From: JBHENC01 sp046262295
GTDB lineage: Bacteria; Acidobacteriota; Blastocatellia; Pyrinomonadales; Pyrinomonadaceae
Direction: 5' to 3'
DNA: 64,000 bases
Assembly (NCBI GenBank): GCA_046262295.1
Contig: JBHENC010000011.1
Span: 1-64,000 of the forward strand
In this document: in pieces, positions 55,383 to 63,330 of the stretch
Layout of the letters: each line of letters opens with the position of its first letter
Numbering within the stretch: the stretch's first letter is position 1
Position numbers and translations under genes: made by a program
The notes under the pieces: generated by a model
Told to the model about the DNA's origin: nothing
The model's input: only the letters and a program-made list of their open reading frames with translations
The model's database searches: none

Positions 55383-56087
55383 CTAGTTGCGTCTGGATCG
55401 TTTATCCAGAGCATCCAGCGCCGCTTGCTGTCGGTGCAAATCATCTTTAGCTTTATCAAGAACTTCCCTCGTATGGAAATCATTTGGCTCAAGCTGGATA
55501 ACTTTCTGGAAAGCCTCTACGGCCTCTTTGTATTTAGCTATCTTGCTATAGGCCAAACCCATCTCGTAATAAATGGCACTATCATCTTTCTTTAGCCGTT
55601 CCGCCTGCTCGTAGGCCTTAATCGCTACATCATACTTTCCCAGCTTACTGTTCGCCTTCCCCAATTTGAAAAGGGCTTCTGCATTCTTTGGTTCTCGTTT
55701 CACTACCTGCTTGTATGCCTCAGCGGCCTTCTCGTACTGCTCTCTGGCTTCTTTCCGTTGCTTTAAAGCCGCGTAGGCCAAACCAAGCTTGTAGTGCGCT
55801 TCAGCATTTTCAGGGTTCAAATTAAGGGCTTGTTGATAAGCTTCGACGGCGTCCTTGTCCCGATTGCTTTTGTAAGCCGTATCGCCTTCACTTAGATATG
55901 CATCTATATCCTTTGGGACTTCTGTTTTGTTTTCTTCTCCCGGCGACAGACCGGCTTTAGTGAGTACGGGTGAAGGATACGCAGTCGGTGTTGCGGCTGA
56001 TGTAGAAGAAGATTGTCTTTGATTGGAACTGCAATTGAGACTGAGCACGGCACAACACATTGCGAGAATAAGAGAGAATTGTTTCAT
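55383..56087 (-). CDS. TPR-repeat lipoprotein
   Basis: A 234-residue lipoprotein (signal peptide with LSLNC lipobox, Cys about 19) containing about four tandem TPRs (SEGDTAYKSNRDKDAVEAYQQALNLNPEN, AHYKLGLAYAALKQRKEAREQYEKA, ALFKLGKANSKLGKYDVAIKAYEQA, IYYEMGLAYSKIAKYKEAVEAFQKVIQLEPND). The family serves as a protein-interaction scaffold in the envelope. It is convergent with the upstream MBOAT gene. Partner unknown. Confidence 0.88.
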   Translation of the reverse strand: MKQFSLILAMCCAVLSLNCSSNQRQSSSTSAATPTAYPSPVLTKAGLSPGEENKTEVPKDIDAYLSEGDTAYKSNRDKDAVEAYQQALNLNPENAEAHYKLGLAYAALKQRKEAREQYEKAAEAYKQVVKREPKNAEALFKLGKANSKLGKYDVAIKAYEQAERLKKDDSAIYYEMGLAYSKIAKYKEAVEAFQKVIQLEPNDFHTREVLDKAKDDLHRQQAALDALDKRSRRN

Positions 56088-56649
56088 AAATAATTCGGCT
56101 CCATTTAAGTTGGATATTTTGACTTAGGTTAGTCAGCTAACGTCACAGTTTCTTAACAGAAGTATATCGGATTCAAGTGTAGATTTTCATTGCAAGAGAG
56201 TTTTGTAAAGAAACTTGGAAAGACTTCCGGGCAGTTTCAAAAGCTTACACTCCGGCATATTCAAACCGGCTCGACCGCACTCAATCGAAGTCAAGCATTA
56301 AATCTGCAAGAACTTTATTCATCGGTTAGATTCTACGGCCTTGCGTGCGGCCGAGCCGCCAACCATACTAAAACAGGATCGAATAGAATTGCGAAATTTC
56401 TCCTGTTATCGTAGTTTTATTCCGGTTGTAAACTGCCGGACGCTGAATGTTCCTTTTAATACGATAAAATTCTTTCATTTAAGGAATCTTAAAGAGGCTG
56501 TTACGGGGCTTATTAAAACAGAGGTAGGGCAGTCGCCGGAGTGCAGGTGCTTGATCTAAAATCTTTGCCTGACGCGCTTACTTTCGGATCAATTTGCTCT
56601 CTCGCCGGGAATCTCTACCAATATGCTTAAATAAGGTAAACCAGTAACG
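56088..56649. other. gap containing a third tRNA-Cys relic
   Basis: No gene is recognised here. At 56304-56333, about 27 of 30 bases match the start of the tRNA-Cys 3' half (CTGCAAGAACTTTATTCATC versus CTGCAAAACCTTTATTCATC), then similarity stops. It is probably an old attachment-site remnant. The region just before 56650 should contain the promoter of the following gene. Confidence 0.6.
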
Positions 56650-59307
56650 ATGAAGACCACCTTGCCCGCAAACGAACCGGAGCGCCTCGAATCTCTGCAC
56701 CGTTATTCCATTCTCGACACTCTACCCGAAGAGGTGTTCGACGATATTACGCGGTTGGCTGCACACATTTGCGGAACCCCGATTGCCCTGCTGTGTTTTA
56801 TCGATGCTGACCGTCAATGGTTCAAATCAAAGATTGGATTAAAAACAGCCGGGTATCCACGCGATTTGTCGTTCTGCTCCCACGCAATCCTTCAGCGAGA
56901 GATGTTCATCGTGCAGGACGCTCTAAAAGACCCGCGCTTTGCCACCAATCCGCTGGTCACGGACGAACCTCATTTCAGGTTTTACGCCGGTGTGCCGCTC
57001 ATCTCCTACGAAGGCCATGCGCTCGGAACTTTATGCGTCCTTGACCGAATACCAAGAGGCTTGATTGCCGAACAACAGGAGGCGTTACGGGCACTGGCGC
57101 AGCAAGTGATGACGCAGATTCTGTTGCGGCGCAATACAGTTGATCTGGCGCAACAGAACGATCAACTGACGGAAAGGATCGCACGGCATCAGCGCGCGGA
57201 AAGGATCATGAAGGAGAGCGAGGCCAGTTATCGCCGGATGGTCGAGCTATCGCCCGAACCCATTGCAATCCATAGTGAAGGCTGCATTGTTTACATTAAT
57301 CCCGCCGCCGCAAAATTGCTCGGCGCGGACAATCCCCGGCAGATGATCGGCAAACCGGTTTTTGATTTCGTCCACCCGTCGTACCGCGAAACGGCCACTG
57401 AGCGATTGCGTCAAGTGCAGCAGGAAGGAACCTCTGCGGGGCTTGTCGAAGGAAAGTTCCTACGGCTCGACGGCCAGATTCTGGAAGGTGAAATCCTCTC
57501 GATTCCCTTCACCTATCAAGATAAGGCCGCCACCTTAAGCATTGTCCGGGACATCACCGAGCGCAAGCGTGTCGAAGAAGGATTGCGCGATAGCGAAGAG
57601 AAATTCCGCGAGCTTTTTGAAAACGCCAACGATATCTTTTACACGCATGACATCAACGGGCGCTTTACTTCGCTCAATAAAGCGGGCGAAAAGCTTACCG
57701 GCTACACGCGCGAAGAAGCCTTGCAAATGGACATTGCGCAAATCGTTTCACCCGAATATCTGGAAACGGCGCGAAAGATTATTTCCCGTAAGCTGCAGGG
57801 CGAACCGTCCACAATCTATGAACTGGAGATCATCGCCAAGGACAAGCGCCGTTTGATGCTCGAAGTCAGCACACGCTTGATCTTTAGCGGCGACAAACCG
57901 GTTGCGGTGCAAGGCATTGCACGCGATATCACGGAGCGCAAGCAGTACGAAGAGAAAATCAACTTTCTCGCCTATTTCGATCCTTTAACAAATCTACCGA
58001 ACCAGATTTGGTTTAAGGAACGGCTTGCTAAAATGGTTGAAGAAGCGAAAGACGGCGAGGAAATTTTAGCGGCGTTGTTTCTGAATCTCGACCGCTTCAA
58101 GACGATCAACGATACGCTCGGACACGAAGTTGGCGACCGTCTGTTGCGCAGTCTGGCGGAACGACTCGTCAAGAGTGTCGGCGAAACGGATGTTGTCGCG
58201 CGCTTCGGGGGCGACGGATTCGGCTTGATTCTTACCGGGATCAGACTTGAAAACGAGGCAGAGAAAATCGTCCACCGTATTTACGACTCGCTCAAACTGC
58301 CGTTTCCTCTCGATGGGCATGATCTCTACGTTACCTCCAGCATCGGCATCAGCCTTTTCCCGCATGACGCGATTGATTCGCAAACTCTTTTGAAAAAAGC
58401 CGACGTGGCGCTCAACCGCGCGAAGGAACATGGAGGCGGCAATTATCAGTTCTATATGTCGGGTACAACCACCCGGGCGCTTAAACAATTGACGTTGGAG
58501 AACAACCTGCGCCGCGCGTTAGAACGCGAGGAGTTTGTTGTTCATTATCAGGCCCAATCGGAAATGAACGGCGGAAACACTATTGGCATGGAATCGCTTG
58601 TTCGCTGGCAACATCCCCAACTCGGTTTAATTTCTCCGGTTGACTTTATTCCTCTGGCCGAGGAAACCGGCTTGATAATGCCGCTCGGCGAATGGGTTTT
58701 GCGTACGGCCTGTGCCCAGAATAAGCAGTGGCATGAAAACGGTTTTGAAGCTTTAACCGTCTCCGTGAATCTCTCTGCAAGACAATTTCACCAGCCTGAT
58801 TTGCTTGCCACCATAACCCGCGTGCTGGAAGAAACGAAGCTCGACCCGCGTTATCTGGAACTGGAGCTAACCGAAAGCTCTATTATGAAAGACTCCGAGC
58901 GCGCGATCAGGACTCTCCACGAATTAAAAGAGATGGGCATAAAGCTCTCGATAGACGACTTCGGCACAGGCTATTCTTCGCTCTGCTACCTGAAGAACTT
59001 TCCGATTGACAGGCTAAAGATAGACCAATCTTTTGTGCGTGATGCTCCGGCGGATTTGAAGGACGAAGCGATTGTTATGGCAATTATTACGCTGGGGCAC
59101 AGTCTTCAACTGAAGGTAATTGCCGAAGGCGTAGAAACGCTCGAACAGTTCGCCCTGCTGCAAAGGCTTAATTGTGATGAGATTCAGGGCTTCCTCTTAA
59201 GCAAGCCTCTTCCCGTTAATGCTTTCGAGCAAAAGATACTCGAAGGACAGAATTCAGGCGCGTTGCTGTTATCCTTAATTCACCAATCTATCGACACAAC
59301 TTCATAA
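56650..59307 (+). CDS. GAF-PAS-PAS-GGDEF-EAL signalling protein
   Basis: An 885-residue soluble c-di-GMP protein. GAF at about 15-165, two PAS domains at about 200-310 and 320-430, GGDEF at about 440-600, EAL at about 615-870. The GGDEF motif is GGDGF (about 520-524), lacking the metal-binding Glu, so cyclase activity is unlikely. The EAL block reads ESL (about 648), while the other EAL residues (LELTES, IDDFGTGYSSLCYLK, VIAEGVET, QGFLLSKPLP) are present, so phosphodiesterase activity is plausible. The start at 56650 has little ribosome-site support. No partner is adjacent. Confidence 0.9.
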   Translation: MKTTLPANEPERLESLHRYSILDTLPEEVFDDITRLAAHICGTPIALLCFIDADRQWFKSKIGLKTAGYPRDLSFCSHAILQREMFIVQDALKDPRFATNPLVTDEPHFRFYAGVPLISYEGHALGTLCVLDRIPRGLIAEQQEALRALAQQVMTQILLRRNTVDLAQQNDQLTERIARHQRAERIMKESEASYRRMVELSPEPIAIHSEGCIVYINPAAAKLLGADNPRQMIGKPVFDFVHPSYRETATERLRQVQQEGTSAGLVEGKFLRLDGQILEGEILSIPFTYQDKAATLSIVRDITERKRVEEGLRDSEEKFRELFENANDIFYTHDINGRFTSLNKAGEKLTGYTREEALQMDIAQIVSPEYLETARKIISRKLQGEPSTIYELEIIAKDKRRLMLEVSTRLIFSGDKPVAVQGIARDITERKQYEEKINFLAYFDPLTNLPNQIWFKERLAKMVEEAKDGEEILAALFLNLDRFKTINDTLGHEVGDRLLRSLAERLVKSVGETDVVARFGGDGFGLILTGIRLENEAEKIVHRIYDSLKLPFPLDGHDLYVTSSIGISLFPHDAIDSQTLLKKADVALNRAKEHGGGNYQFYMSGTTTRALKQLTLENNLRRALEREEFVVHYQAQSEMNGGNTIGMESLVRWQHPQLGLISPVDFIPLAEETGLIMPLGEWVLRTACAQNKQWHENGFEALTVSVNLSARQFHQPDLLATITRVLEETKLDPRYLELELTESSIMKDSERAIRTLHELKEMGIKLSIDDFGTGYSSLCYLKNFPIDRLKIDQSFVRDAPADLKDEAIVMAIITLGHSLQLKVIAEGVETLEQFALLQRLNCDEIQGFLLSKPLPVNAFEQKILEGQNSGALLLSLIHQSIDTTS

Positions 59308-59704
59308 GTCAGGCTTTAGTTTTGAATTGCTATTGGACACAGCCGTGTGGCGGGTGTTGTTGATAAAACGGCAATAGCATTGAAATAATAATCTTATGTG
59401 CGACAACCCGGCTGAAGCCTTTTGGTCGTGTATGGAAGTTGAGGAAATGACTGTCGGTAAATCCGGCGGCGGGCGCAAAGCGTCGCCAAAGATTTAAGCG
59501 GCCTAAAGCCGCTGGACATGATAGACATACAATCTTTTCTGTGGGTACAGGGTTCGGATGAGTATGCGGATTGACCGCCTGATCCCGGCTCGTCTAAATT
59601 GAAACGGTCAATTCGTTGCGGATAGAAGGCGAAGACGTTCAGGCTTTTGGCGGAGCGAATCAGAGTATGCGATACTTTGCCAGCCGTCTGCGGCGGTAAC
59701 TTTT
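59308..59704. other. gap with the second copy of the short-ORF segment
   Basis: This stretch holds a 33-codon frame at 59396-59497 reading MCDNPAEAFWSCMEVEEMTV and ending GGGRKASPKI. Its segment 59411-59479 is related to 55256-55320. No other gene or hairpin is recognised. Confidence 0.45.
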
Positions 59705-59893
59705 ATGAGATGCCATTATTGCGATAGACCTGTGCGCATGATTGATCTGCGCCGCCACAGATTACTGCATAAGTTTTTGCCTTACTGCGGCGCGTGCCAT
59801 CGCTACGTGCTGACATGGGCGCACATAATCGTCTTCGCAGTCCTGTCGGTTGTCGCTTTAGGAATGCTGGTGAACCTTGCGGGCTTTTACTAA
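59705..59893 (+). CDS. small zinc-ribbon-like membrane protein
   Basis: 62 residues: two CxxC pairs (MRCHYCDRPV and YCGACHRY) suggest a small zinc ribbon, followed by one membrane helix (WAHIIVFAVLSVVALGMLVNLA). No strong ribosome site is visible. It precedes another small gene on the same strand by 36 bp. Function unknown. Confidence 0.55.
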   Translation: MRCHYCDRPVRMIDLRRHRLLHKFLPYCGACHRYVLTWAHIIVFAVLSVVALGMLVNLAGFY

Positions 59894-59929
59894 TCCGGCA
59901 ATCGCAAGCGGAGAAGTTTAAGGAGACTT

Positions 59930-60157
59930 ATGCTTATCAAAATCGGCAACGTAATCTTCAATACCGAGCGGCTCATCAAGGCTGAATATTCCGTGAAGGG
60001 CGAATACGTTGATGACGACGGAACGCCCGCCCTTTACCTGCGCCTCGCCGGAGGCGGCACACAGGAAAAGACGTACAGCTCTCTGCAATTCGACGGCGAA
60101 GAAGCCCGCGCCATCTGGAAATTACTCTGCGAGGAAGCCCGCGAGATCGTGCCCTAG
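59930..60157 (+). CDS. small hypothetical protein
   Basis: 75 residues: MLIKIGNVIFNTERLIKAEY, VDDDGTPALYLRLAGGGTQEKTYSSLQFDG and EEARAIWKLL suggest a small beta-strand-plus-helix domain. AAGGAGA lies well placed before the ATG. It follows the zinc-ribbon gene and precedes a bidirectional hairpin. No family is recognised. Confidence 0.6.
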   Translation: MLIKIGNVIFNTERLIKAEYSVKGEYVDDDGTPALYLRLAGGGTQEKTYSSLQFDGEEARAIWKLLCEEAREIVP

Positions 60158-60256
60158 ACTTTGTAGCCCGCGTATTTTCTTCGCCGACGTAAACTGCCAG
60201 AGCGAACGCAAACGCCCCTCGACCAAGAAACCAAGCGCGCCCAACTCCTGACGCGG

Positions 60257-60304
60257 CGCTCTCGTTTATGACGTTTAGAATGCGTCACAAAACCCGCGAG
60301 AGCG
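60257..60304. terminator. bidirectional hairpin between convergent units
   Basis: Outer arms CGCTCTCG (60257-60264) and CGAGAGCG (60297-60304), inner TGACG/CGTCA. It lies between the rightward small genes and the leftward toxin-antitoxin array, so it can end both transcripts. Confidence 0.55.
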
Positions 60305-60310
60305 TAAAAC

Positions 60311-60356
60311 CGATAAACGGGCGCATCCATTTGTCTGTCAAGGTCGGCGCACTCAG
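60311..60356 (-). repeat. restriction-gene tail copy F (most decayed)
   Basis: On the - strand it reads roughly CADLDRQMDAPVYRF, matching the CANLDRQIDALVYQL coding segment of the intact restriction gene at the right edge. It is the outermost and least preserved copy, just beyond the hicA relic. Confidence 0.6.
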
Positions 60357-60379
60357 TTTCGTAAAAGCTGTGTGATGGA

Positions 60380-60603
60380 TTAAAGGTAGCGCAAGAATTC
60401 TTCGACGGTCATTCCCGTTTGCGCGATGATCGAGCGGAGTGTGCCGGTTTTAAGGTCGCGGCTGCCGTGATATGGAACAATGACGGTGAGATTGTCTTTA
60501 ACGAGCGCGTAGTGGCTACCCGTCGTATGATGAACAGCAAAGCCTTTGCACGCTCAAGCGCGCGAATGACACGGCGCGGCTTGAGTTGGGGCAGTTTGCT
60601 CAT
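60380..60603 (-). pseudogene. hicA: HicA toxin, frameshifted
   Basis: The frame starts MSKLPQLKPRRVIRALERA, typical of HicA. Near 60543-60549 the frame shifts by one base, then continues GFAVHHTTGSHYALVKDNLT, VIVPYHGSRDLKTGTLRSII and AQTGMTVEEFLRYL with the catalytic His in GSHYAL. The toxin gene is therefore broken, while the adjacent antitoxin gene is intact. The two genes overlap by four bases. A sequencing error could mimic this. Confidence 0.75.
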
Positions 60604-60878
60604 GCGACTTTAACGGTAATCGGCAAGGCAAACGAATTATCTTCCGGGACGGGACGCCCCTGTTTGATAAGAGATTCGACGTAGCATTTGACGGCATCGG
60701 TAGCCATCCGGCGCGTTTCATCCAGCGTGTCGCCTTCTGTGACCAAGCCGGGCAGAGCCGGACAGGTGACGAGAAAGCCATCGGGTTCGTTCGGCGTGAT
60801 TAAGACGGTAAAGACGTATTGGCCGACGACAATCGGATGTTTCGCGGGGCGCGTCTTCGAGCTTTTGCTGGTTGCCAT
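60600..60878 (-). CDS. hicB: HicB-family antitoxin
   Basis: A 92-residue HicB-like protein: VGQYVFTVLITPNEPDGFLVTCPALPGLVTEGDTLDETRRMATDAVKCYVESL is the family core (partial RNase H-type fold). The gene precedes and overlaps the broken hicA by 4 bp. It would neutralise HicA, which cannot be made as a normal protein here. It lies between tail copies F and E of the restriction gene. Confidence 0.85.
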   Translation of the reverse strand: MATSKSSKTRPAKHPIVVGQYVFTVLITPNEPDGFLVTCPALPGLVTEGDTLDETRRMATDAVKCYVESLIKQGRPVPEDNSFALPITVKVA

Positions 60879-60937
60879 AAACGCAAGTATAAATCATTCT
60901 CCGGCCGAAAGAAATTTACCCCCCGCCCGACGCTTCG

Positions 60938-61050
60938 GCCAACGCAATTCCCTCATCCGTCAATTCGTAAAGCGGATAAACGAGCGCGTCAATTTAACAG
61001 TCATGTTTTGCGCGGTCTGCTTTGTCGGAAGAATTGTTGGGGCAGATGTT
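60938..61050 (-). repeat. restriction-gene tail copy E (decayed)
   Basis: Matches the 3' end of the restriction gene (ALVYPLYELTDEG-like on the - strand), and at 61003-61037 also an upstream coding segment (the FSDKADRARHD region), with an internal deletion between the two parts. It separates the HicB/HicA pair from the second DUF4926/DUF6883 pair. Confidence 0.65.
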
Positions 61051-61053
61051 TGC

Positions 61054-61284
61054 TTAGGCCGCCGAGAGTTCACGTGTGTGCGTGAGGTCGCGGCGGCTGA
61101 CGGGCCTGACCTGCTGTGTTTCCAGAGTCACAACTGCCGCCGTATGACCGTCGAGCGTGACAAACTCAACTTCGTAAGCTTGTTTGTCTTGATAGACGTG
61201 AACCACCGTGCCGACATCACCGGCTTCGAGTCCTGCGGCGGGGAGTGGCGTTGTTAGAACGATTCGTTCATGCTCTTTAATCAT
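61054..61284 (-). CDS. DUF4926-family small protein (possible antitoxin/immunity)
   Basis: 76 residues: MIKEHERIVLTTPLPAAGLEAGDVGTVVHVYQDKQAYEVEF, then VVTLETQQVRPVSRRDLTHTREL. It has the SH3-like barrel profile of DUF4926. It starts 4 bp after its DUF6883 partner. A second close homologue pair lies at 63100-63670. Antitoxin role is inferred from pairing. Confidence 0.75.
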   Translation of the reverse strand: MIKEHERIVLTTPLPAAGLEAGDVGTVVHVYQDKQAYEVEFVTLDGHTAAVVTLETQQVRPVSRRDLTHTRELSAA

Positions 61285-61288
61285 TGTC

Positions 61289-61627
61289 TTATCCTTCGCG
61301 CGGATAGGCCGTCACCAAACGCGGGAGATTCTCCACGCTATCTATAATCCAGACGGTTCGCACCGACGGCGTTTTGCCCGTAGGAGTTTCGATAGCGCCG
61401 TCAATAATATACTTCTTGCCGTGAACGGTTTCCATGTTTTGGGAGACGGGAAAGTTTAGAGCCTGTTGACGCAGCGCGGCGGCAAACGTCTCCGGGTCTG
61501 CGCGCAAAAATCCAAGAGCCATAAAGAAGAGAGCTTTGCCGCCGTTGTCCGGGTGCGCGACGTTTAGCAAATAATCGGTGATTTTCTTGCGTTCCACCAC
61601 CGCAAGATGAGCATTTGGAAGCATCAT
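61289..61627 (-). CDS. DUF6883-family small protein (possible toxin)
   Basis: 112 residues: LPNAHLAVVERKKITDYLLNVAHPDNGGKALFFMALGF is the core resembling the DUF6883 domain found at the C-termini of polymorphic toxins (YLLNPxHPxGxxKAxFF). C-terminal RTVWIIDSVENLPRLVTAYP forms another conserved block. It begins just after tail copy D and is followed 4 bp later by DUF4926. Toxicity is inference. Confidence 0.7.
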   Translation of the reverse strand: MMLPNAHLAVVERKKITDYLLNVAHPDNGGKALFFMALGFLRADPETFAAALRQQALNFPVSQNMETVHGKKYIIDGAIETPTGKTPSVRTVWIIDSVENLPRLVTAYPREG

Positions 61628-61630
61628 CTT

Positions 61631-61724
61631 TCAATTCCCTTCAACGAGCGCGATTTCCTTATCCGTCAAACCGTAAAGCTGATACACGAGGGCATCAATT
61701 TGACGGTCGAGGTCGGCGCGAAAA
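61631..61724 (-). repeat. restriction-gene tail copy D
   Basis: On the - strand it reads LDRQIDALVYQLYGLTDKEI and then ALVEGN with a stop, in one frame, close to the intact gene end (LDRQIDALVYQLYDLTPEEI). It separates VapC from the second DUF6883 gene; the DUF6883 start follows its stop by only a few bases. Confidence 0.75.
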
Positions 61725-62090
61725 TTAAATCAAGGTGAGGCTTAAGTCTTGAATTGAGCGAAAGTGTTTGACGTTGAAGGTCAGCAAAGACAGCTTTTCT
61801 TCGATGCAAGTGGCGGCGATTAAAGAATCGGCAAGGCGCAAGCCGTGTGCGCGGGCGTGGAGTCTGACAAGTTCGATAGCTTTGTTTGATACGGCGGGTG
61901 TGAGCGGCACGAGCGTGAAGCGCGCCAGATAAGCTTCCGTGTCGCTCGATTGTTGTGCGTTCTGCGCTCCTTGCAGTAGTTCTAGATAAACGATGGTATT
62001 GACGGCGGCATCTGTGGCGAGCGCATCAACTTTTACCTTGAGCGCACCATCGCCCCTGAAGATACGGATGAAAACATCCGTGTCAATCAT
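61725..62090 (-). CDS. vapC: PIN-domain VapC-type toxin
   Basis: A 121-residue PIN nuclease. MIDTDVFIRIFRGD gives the first acidic site, then IVYLELLQGA (Glu), LRLADSLIAATCI (Asp) and TFNVKHF. It would cleave RNA, probably tRNA, when free. ATG 62090 overlaps the stop of the upstream antitoxin (TGATG). It stands between tail copies C and D of the restriction gene. Confidence 0.9.
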   Translation of the reverse strand: MIDTDVFIRIFRGDGALKVKVDALATDAAVNTIVYLELLQGAQNAQQSSDTEAYLARFTLVPLTPAVSNKAIELVRLHARAHGLRLADSLIAATCIEEKLSLLTFNVKHFRSIQDLSLTLI

Positions 62091-62353
62091 CAGCGTTGCC
62101 ACTGTTCGTTTCTCCAACGGCGCGCGATTTGTTCGCTCGTCTCCGCATCGTCAAAGCGATTGTGCCACATACCAAGCACGCGGTCAGCATCAACGTCATT
62201 CGCGTTCTCTTCATCCGTCGGTGATTGTCCGTCCGGCACGGCGACGCCGCGCGTTTCGCGGTTGAGGGCGGCAGTTAATTCAGCCAGCAACATCTGTTGT
62301 TCCGCCGACGGCAACGCGCGGATTGCGTTCAGTAAATCCTCTCTCTCACTCAT
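62090..62353 (-). CDS. VapB-position antitoxin
   Basis: An 87-residue acidic protein: MSEREDLLNAIRALPSAEQQMLLAEL and a C-terminal tail DDAETSEQIARRWRNEQWQR of the kind that wraps a PIN toxin. A DNA-binding fold is not obvious. Its stop overlaps the vapC start, the classical arrangement. It begins about 40 bp upstream of the tail-copy C region in transcription terms. Confidence 0.7.
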   Translation of the reverse strand: MSEREDLLNAIRALPSAEQQMLLAELTAALNRETRGVAVPDGQSPTDEENANDVDADRVLGMWHNRFDDAETSEQIARRWRNEQWQR

Positions 62354-62394
62354 AAACTTCGATGCTCCTTTGTCCGTGAGTGTACCATGCCCTC

Positions 62395-62468
62395 ACCTGC
62401 CCTCGACAAGTTTAATCTCCTCATCCGTCAAACCGTAAAGCTGATAAACGAGGGCAACAATCTGTCGG
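62395..62468 (-). repeat. restriction-gene tail copy C
   Basis: Reads CRQIVALVYQLYGLTDEEIK then LVEG on the - strand, one frame, close to the intact gene end. It separates the RelE/Phd-like pair from the VapB/VapC pair. Confidence 0.72.
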
Positions 62469-62486
62469 CATTATTTTAAGAGGATT

Positions 62487-62696
62487 TCAGTTGGCATCGT
62501 CGTAGCGTCGTTCGAGATCGGCGACGGAGACGGTGGGGGCGGAGTGTTCCGTATCCTTGGCGGCGCGCAAATCAGTCAAGTCTTCGATGTCGGCAAGCCA
62601 TTCTTGCAGTGCGACAAATTCTTCGTAGGGCAAGACGGCAAACTCTTTTTTGCCGTTTTTGGTTAAGATTTCGGGATGCAGATCGGGTTTGTTCAT
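62487..62696 (-). CDS. Phd/YefM-like antitoxin
   Basis: A 69-residue protein: EILTKNGKKEFAVLPYEEFVALQEWLADIEDLTDLRAA matches the Phd/YefM pattern (KNGKxxAVLPxEEF). ATG 62696 with GAGAGG before it is preferred over the overlapping GTG. It follows the RelE-type toxin gene, the reversed toxin-first order seen in some RelE pairs. Confidence 0.8.
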   Translation of the reverse strand: MNKPDLHPEILTKNGKKEFAVLPYEEFVALQEWLADIEDLTDLRAAKDTEHSAPTVSVADLERRYDDAN

Positions 62697-62704
62697 ATCA
62701 CCTC

Positions 62705-62953
62705 TCACGAATAAGCGCGGCTGCGATGTGTGATGCGGTAAATAATAACGCGGTCGGCTTCGGTTTCAAACAGCACGCGGTAATCACCGACACGCAGGCG
62801 ATATTCGGGCGTGAAGTTGGTCAGGCGTTTGACGTCGCCGGTTAAGTCCTGCTCGAGTCCGCGAATCTTCGCTAACACACGCCGCGCCGCCACACGGTCG
62901 AGCGCGTCAAGGTCTTTAACGGCGCGCGGCTTGAATTCGATGCGATAGGTCAT
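62705..62953 (-). CDS. RelE/ParE-family toxin
   Basis: An 82-residue toxin: MTYRIEFKPRAVKDLDALDRVAARRVLAKI, then VKRLTNFTPEYRLRVGDYRVLFETEADRVIIYRITHRSRAY. The C-terminal RVGDYRVLF and HRSRAY residues are typical of ribosome-dependent RelE nucleases. It precedes and nearly overlaps its antitoxin gene. Confidence 0.88.
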   Translation of the reverse strand: MTYRIEFKPRAVKDLDALDRVAARRVLAKIRGLEQDLTGDVKRLTNFTPEYRLRVGDYRVLFETEADRVIIYRITHRSRAYS

Positions 62954-62972
62954 TCTTATGTTGACTTAACTA

Positions 62973-63097
62973 TTTCGACAAGTTTGATCTCCTCATCCGT
63001 CTATTCGTAAAGCTGATAAACGAGCGCATCAATTTGACGGTCGAGGTTGGCGCACTTGGCTTCGAGATGATTGCGTTCTGCTTTGTTGATGAAGATC
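62973..63097 (-). repeat. restriction-gene tail copy B
   Basis: Matches the final coding part of the intact gene (HLEAKCANLDRQIDALVYQL-type), but with an in-frame TAG after LYE. It then jumps to a further upstream coding segment (TCTGCTTTG, the FSDKAD region). It separates the RelE pair from the first DUF6883/DUF4926 pair. Confidence 0.72.
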
Positions 63098-63099
63098 GT

Positions 63100-63330
63100 T
63101 TACGCCGCTGAGAGCTCGCGTGTGTGTGCGATGTCACGGGAGCTGACGGAGCGGACTTGGGTGTGCAGCAGGGTTACGACGGCGAGGGTTTCTCCGGCGA
63201 GCGTCATAAACTCGACCTCGTAGCCTGCGCCGCCTTGATGGATATGCACGACCGTGCCGATGTCGCCCGCCTTCAGGTTTTCTTCAGCTATGTCTTCGGT
63301 TAAGACAACGCTATCGTGTTCTTTAATCAT
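63100..63330 (-). CDS. DUF4926-family small protein (possible antitoxin/immunity)
   Basis: 76 residues: MIKEHDSVVLTEDIAEENLKAGDIGTVVHIHQGGAGYEVEFMTLAGETLAVV, then TQVRSVSSRDIAHTREL. It is closely similar to the copy at 61054. It overlaps its DUF6883 partner by 8 bp, implying coupled translation. Role inferred from pairing. Confidence 0.75.
   Translation of the reverse strand: MIKEHDSVVLTEDIAEENLKAGDIGTVVHIHQGGAGYEVEFMTLAGETLAVVTLLHTQVRSVSSRDIAHTRELSAA

Noticed and set aside
60409..60603. Intact 64-residue HicA-like protein
   Set aside because: After the first 19 residues the frame no longer matches HicA; the match continues in another frame.
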